A stretch of DNA of 6,259 nucleotides, from assembly GCA_964655475.1 (NCBI GenBank), contig CAZZMO010000031.1:1-6259 (forward strand). The letters are read 5' to 3'. The notes under the pieces were generated by a model, which was not told the origin of the DNA, ran no database searches, and saw only the letters and a program-made list of their open reading frames with translations. A program made the translations under genes and the position numbers. Below, in pieces: positions 4,709 to 6,259 of the stretch. Position 1 is the first letter of the stretch; each line of letters opens with the position of its first letter. This DNA is from VGMA01 sp964655475. GTDB lineage: Bacteria; Chlamydiota; Chlamydiia; Chlamydiales; VGMA01.

Positions 4709-4840
4709 TCATGAATAATCGGCCAAGCACTCATCAATACACTCATCAAAGGCCGTGCTGTCCCCTCGTGCTACTACTATCTCACAATACTCATAACAAA
4801 TTTCATTCATGCCACCTTCATTACCTTCAGAAATAGACAT
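4709..4840 (-). CDS. Small cysteine protein (43 residues), twin C-x3-C
   Basis: Unknown acidic 43-residue protein, starting MSISEGNEGG. Its four cysteines form two C-x3-C pairs: C15/C19 (CYEYC) and C34/C38 (CIDEC), 14 residues apart. The ATG at 4840 has GGGAG five bases upstream. A second ATG at codon 11 (MNEICYEYC) would make the N-terminus look like the other family members (MNPINC, MDGIDC) but has a poorer site. It has its own promoter-like motif (4870-4884) and a dyad (4891-4925), and is enclosed between the two copies of the 5S-tail repeat. It looks like a reduced member of the neighbouring cysteine-unit family. Function unknown. Confidence 0.65.
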   Translation of the reverse strand: MSISEGNEGGMNEICYEYCEIVVARGDSTAFDECIDECLADYS

Positions 4841-4869
4841 ATGATCTCCCAAATCCTTTGAGAAATAGA

Positions 4870-4884
4870 ATATAAAATTGAAGA
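4870..4884 (-). promoter_or_regulatory. Promoter-like motif before the 43-residue gene
   Basis: The minus strand reads TCTTCAATTTTATAT, ending 29 nt before ATG 4840. It is the third version of the motif seen at 4246-4259 and 4539-4553, with TATATT as probable -10. Confidence 0.4.
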
Positions 4885-4890
4885 TTCACA

Positions 4891-4925
4891 CTTATTAACG
4901 TATTCATTCATATGCAGTTAATAAG
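4891..4925. repeat. 9-bp perfect inverted repeat upstream of the 43-residue gene
   Basis: CTTATTAAC (4891-4899) and GTTAATAAG (4917-4925) are exact reverse complements separated by 17 bp. They lie 51-85 bp before the start codon, immediately upstream of the candidate promoter and between it and the rRNA terminator. The placement suggests a binding site for a dimeric regulator; a transcript hairpin is less likely since it would lie upstream of the promoter. Confidence 0.5.
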
Positions 4926-4952
4926 GGAAGGTAGAAAAAAAAGATATTTTTG

Positions 4953-5018
4953 GGCAAAAAAAAGAGGCTTCTCGCGTTAGCGAAAAGCCTCGTAATGAAA
5001 ACCTGGTGACGCCCTACT
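4953..5018 (-). repeat. Inner copy of the 5S-tail/terminator direct repeat
   Basis: The original location of the repeated segment: the last bases of the intact 5S gene, the linker and the rRNA operon terminator. The second copy lies 338 bp away at 4615-4680. The span between equivalent points is one repeat unit carrying the 43-residue gene. Confidence 0.93.
4964..4991 (-). terminator. rRNA operon terminator
   Basis: A 12-bp stem with four-base loop on the minus strand, followed by eight T (4963-4956), beginning about 11 nt after the 5S 3' end. It ends the 16S-23S-5S transcript (16S is outside the window). Confidence 0.88.
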
Positions 5019-5115
5019 CTCCCACACTCTTGTGTGCAGTACCATCGGCGAAGAAGGTCTTAACTTCTGAGTTCGGAATGGGATCAGGTGTTTCCCCTTC
5101 TCTATGGTCACCAGA
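5002..5115 (-). rRNA. rrf: 5S ribosomal RNA
   Basis: Complete 5S gene of about 112-114 nt. The 5' end CTGGTGACCATAG and 3' end GCGTCACCAGG pair to form helix I. The conserved loop core CCCATTCCGAACTCAGAAG and the GATGGTACTG and GTGGGAGAGTAGG segments are present. The exact ends are set from helix I and may be off by one or two bases. It is transcribed with the 23S gene; its last 17 nt are copied downstream within the 4615-4680 repeat. Confidence 0.95.
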
Positions 5116-5300
5116 AAGAAACTTATAAATCTTGAATCGAGATAAGGGACACATAATTTCCCTAATATAAGACAGTGCTTGAAAATACTCAATAACTGCT
5201 ATATTAAGCGATCACTTGTAGCTAAACAACTAATTATTCATCATCATGGATTCACCTAAGCTAAACCTAAGGAATCATAAGTGCACCGACGATGAAAAAA
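5116..5300 (-). other. 23S-5S rRNA spacer
   Basis: About 185 nt, AT-rich, without a tRNA or a credible ORF. Two modest dyads are seen: AGGGA/TCCCT (5145-5163) and GATTC/GAATC (5249-5276), the latter extended by CCT/AGG and containing a direct repeat ACCTAAG. They could serve rRNA processing, but no specific site can be shown. Confidence 0.7.

Positions 5301-6259
<959 letters not shown>

Noticed and set aside
4300..5000. CRISPR-like array formed by the repeated GAGGC hairpins
   Set aside because: There are only two exact copies 338 bp apart with a gene between them, and the third hairpin differs in sequence; these are transcription terminators.
4977..5192. 71-codon minus-strand frame across the 5S gene
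   Set aside because: It overlaps the complete 5S rRNA and part of its terminator; it is not a protein gene.

Overview
The window is a compact bacterial segment that suggests a host-associated, possibly amoeba- or protist-dwelling bacterium. An environmental (Parachlamydiales-type) chlamydia is my best guess, at about 40% confidence. The guess rests on minimal SET-domain proteins, small cysteine-rich proteins and short AT-rich intergenic regions. The rRNA could settle it, but I cannot search with it. By eye, the metabolic operon on the left looks more GC-rich than the SET and cysteine-protein genes.

Layout from left to right. (1) Positions 52-2596, minus strand: a tight four-gene operon. Its transcriptional order is a 56-residue unknown protein, a zinc alcohol dehydrogenase of the AdhP-like kind, a 2H phosphoesterase (LigT-like), and a short-chain dehydrogenase whose N-terminus looks like a lipoprotein signal. 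Two junctions are ATGA stop/start overlaps. (2) Positions 2597-2717: a short divergent promoter region. (3) Positions 2718-3568, plus strand: two tandem, paralogous, stand-alone SET-domain proteins (lysine methyltransferase fold), ended by a strong bidirectional hairpin at 3581-3606. (4) Positions 3636-4840, minus strand: a run of very small cysteine-rich genes. Most carry a recurring unit C-x3-C-x3/4-C-x11-15-C-x4-C-x2-C: three copies in a 122-residue protein, one in a 70-residue protein, a degenerate copy in a 36-residue product overlapping a 27-residue ORF, and a reduced twin C-x3-C form in a 43-residue protein. Three of these transcription units share a motif resembling TCTTnAAnTTAATAT 19-29 nt before the start codon. 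(5) Positions 4953-6259, minus strand: the end of an rRNA operon, with about 960 nt of the 23S rRNA 3' part, a 185-nt spacer, the complete 5S rRNA and the operon terminator.

The most striking structural point is that the last 5S bases plus the rRNA terminator are duplicated. A 66-bp segment at 4953-5018 recurs at 4615-4680 with two differences, and the 43-residue cysteine-protein gene lies between the copies. The cysteine-protein cluster thus appears to have grown, or inserted, at the 3' end of the rRNA operon using a copied rRNA terminator. The SET pair and the cysteine cluster converge on one terminator and may form an accessory, host-interaction-like island between the rRNA operon and the metabolic operon. 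That functional reading is inference.
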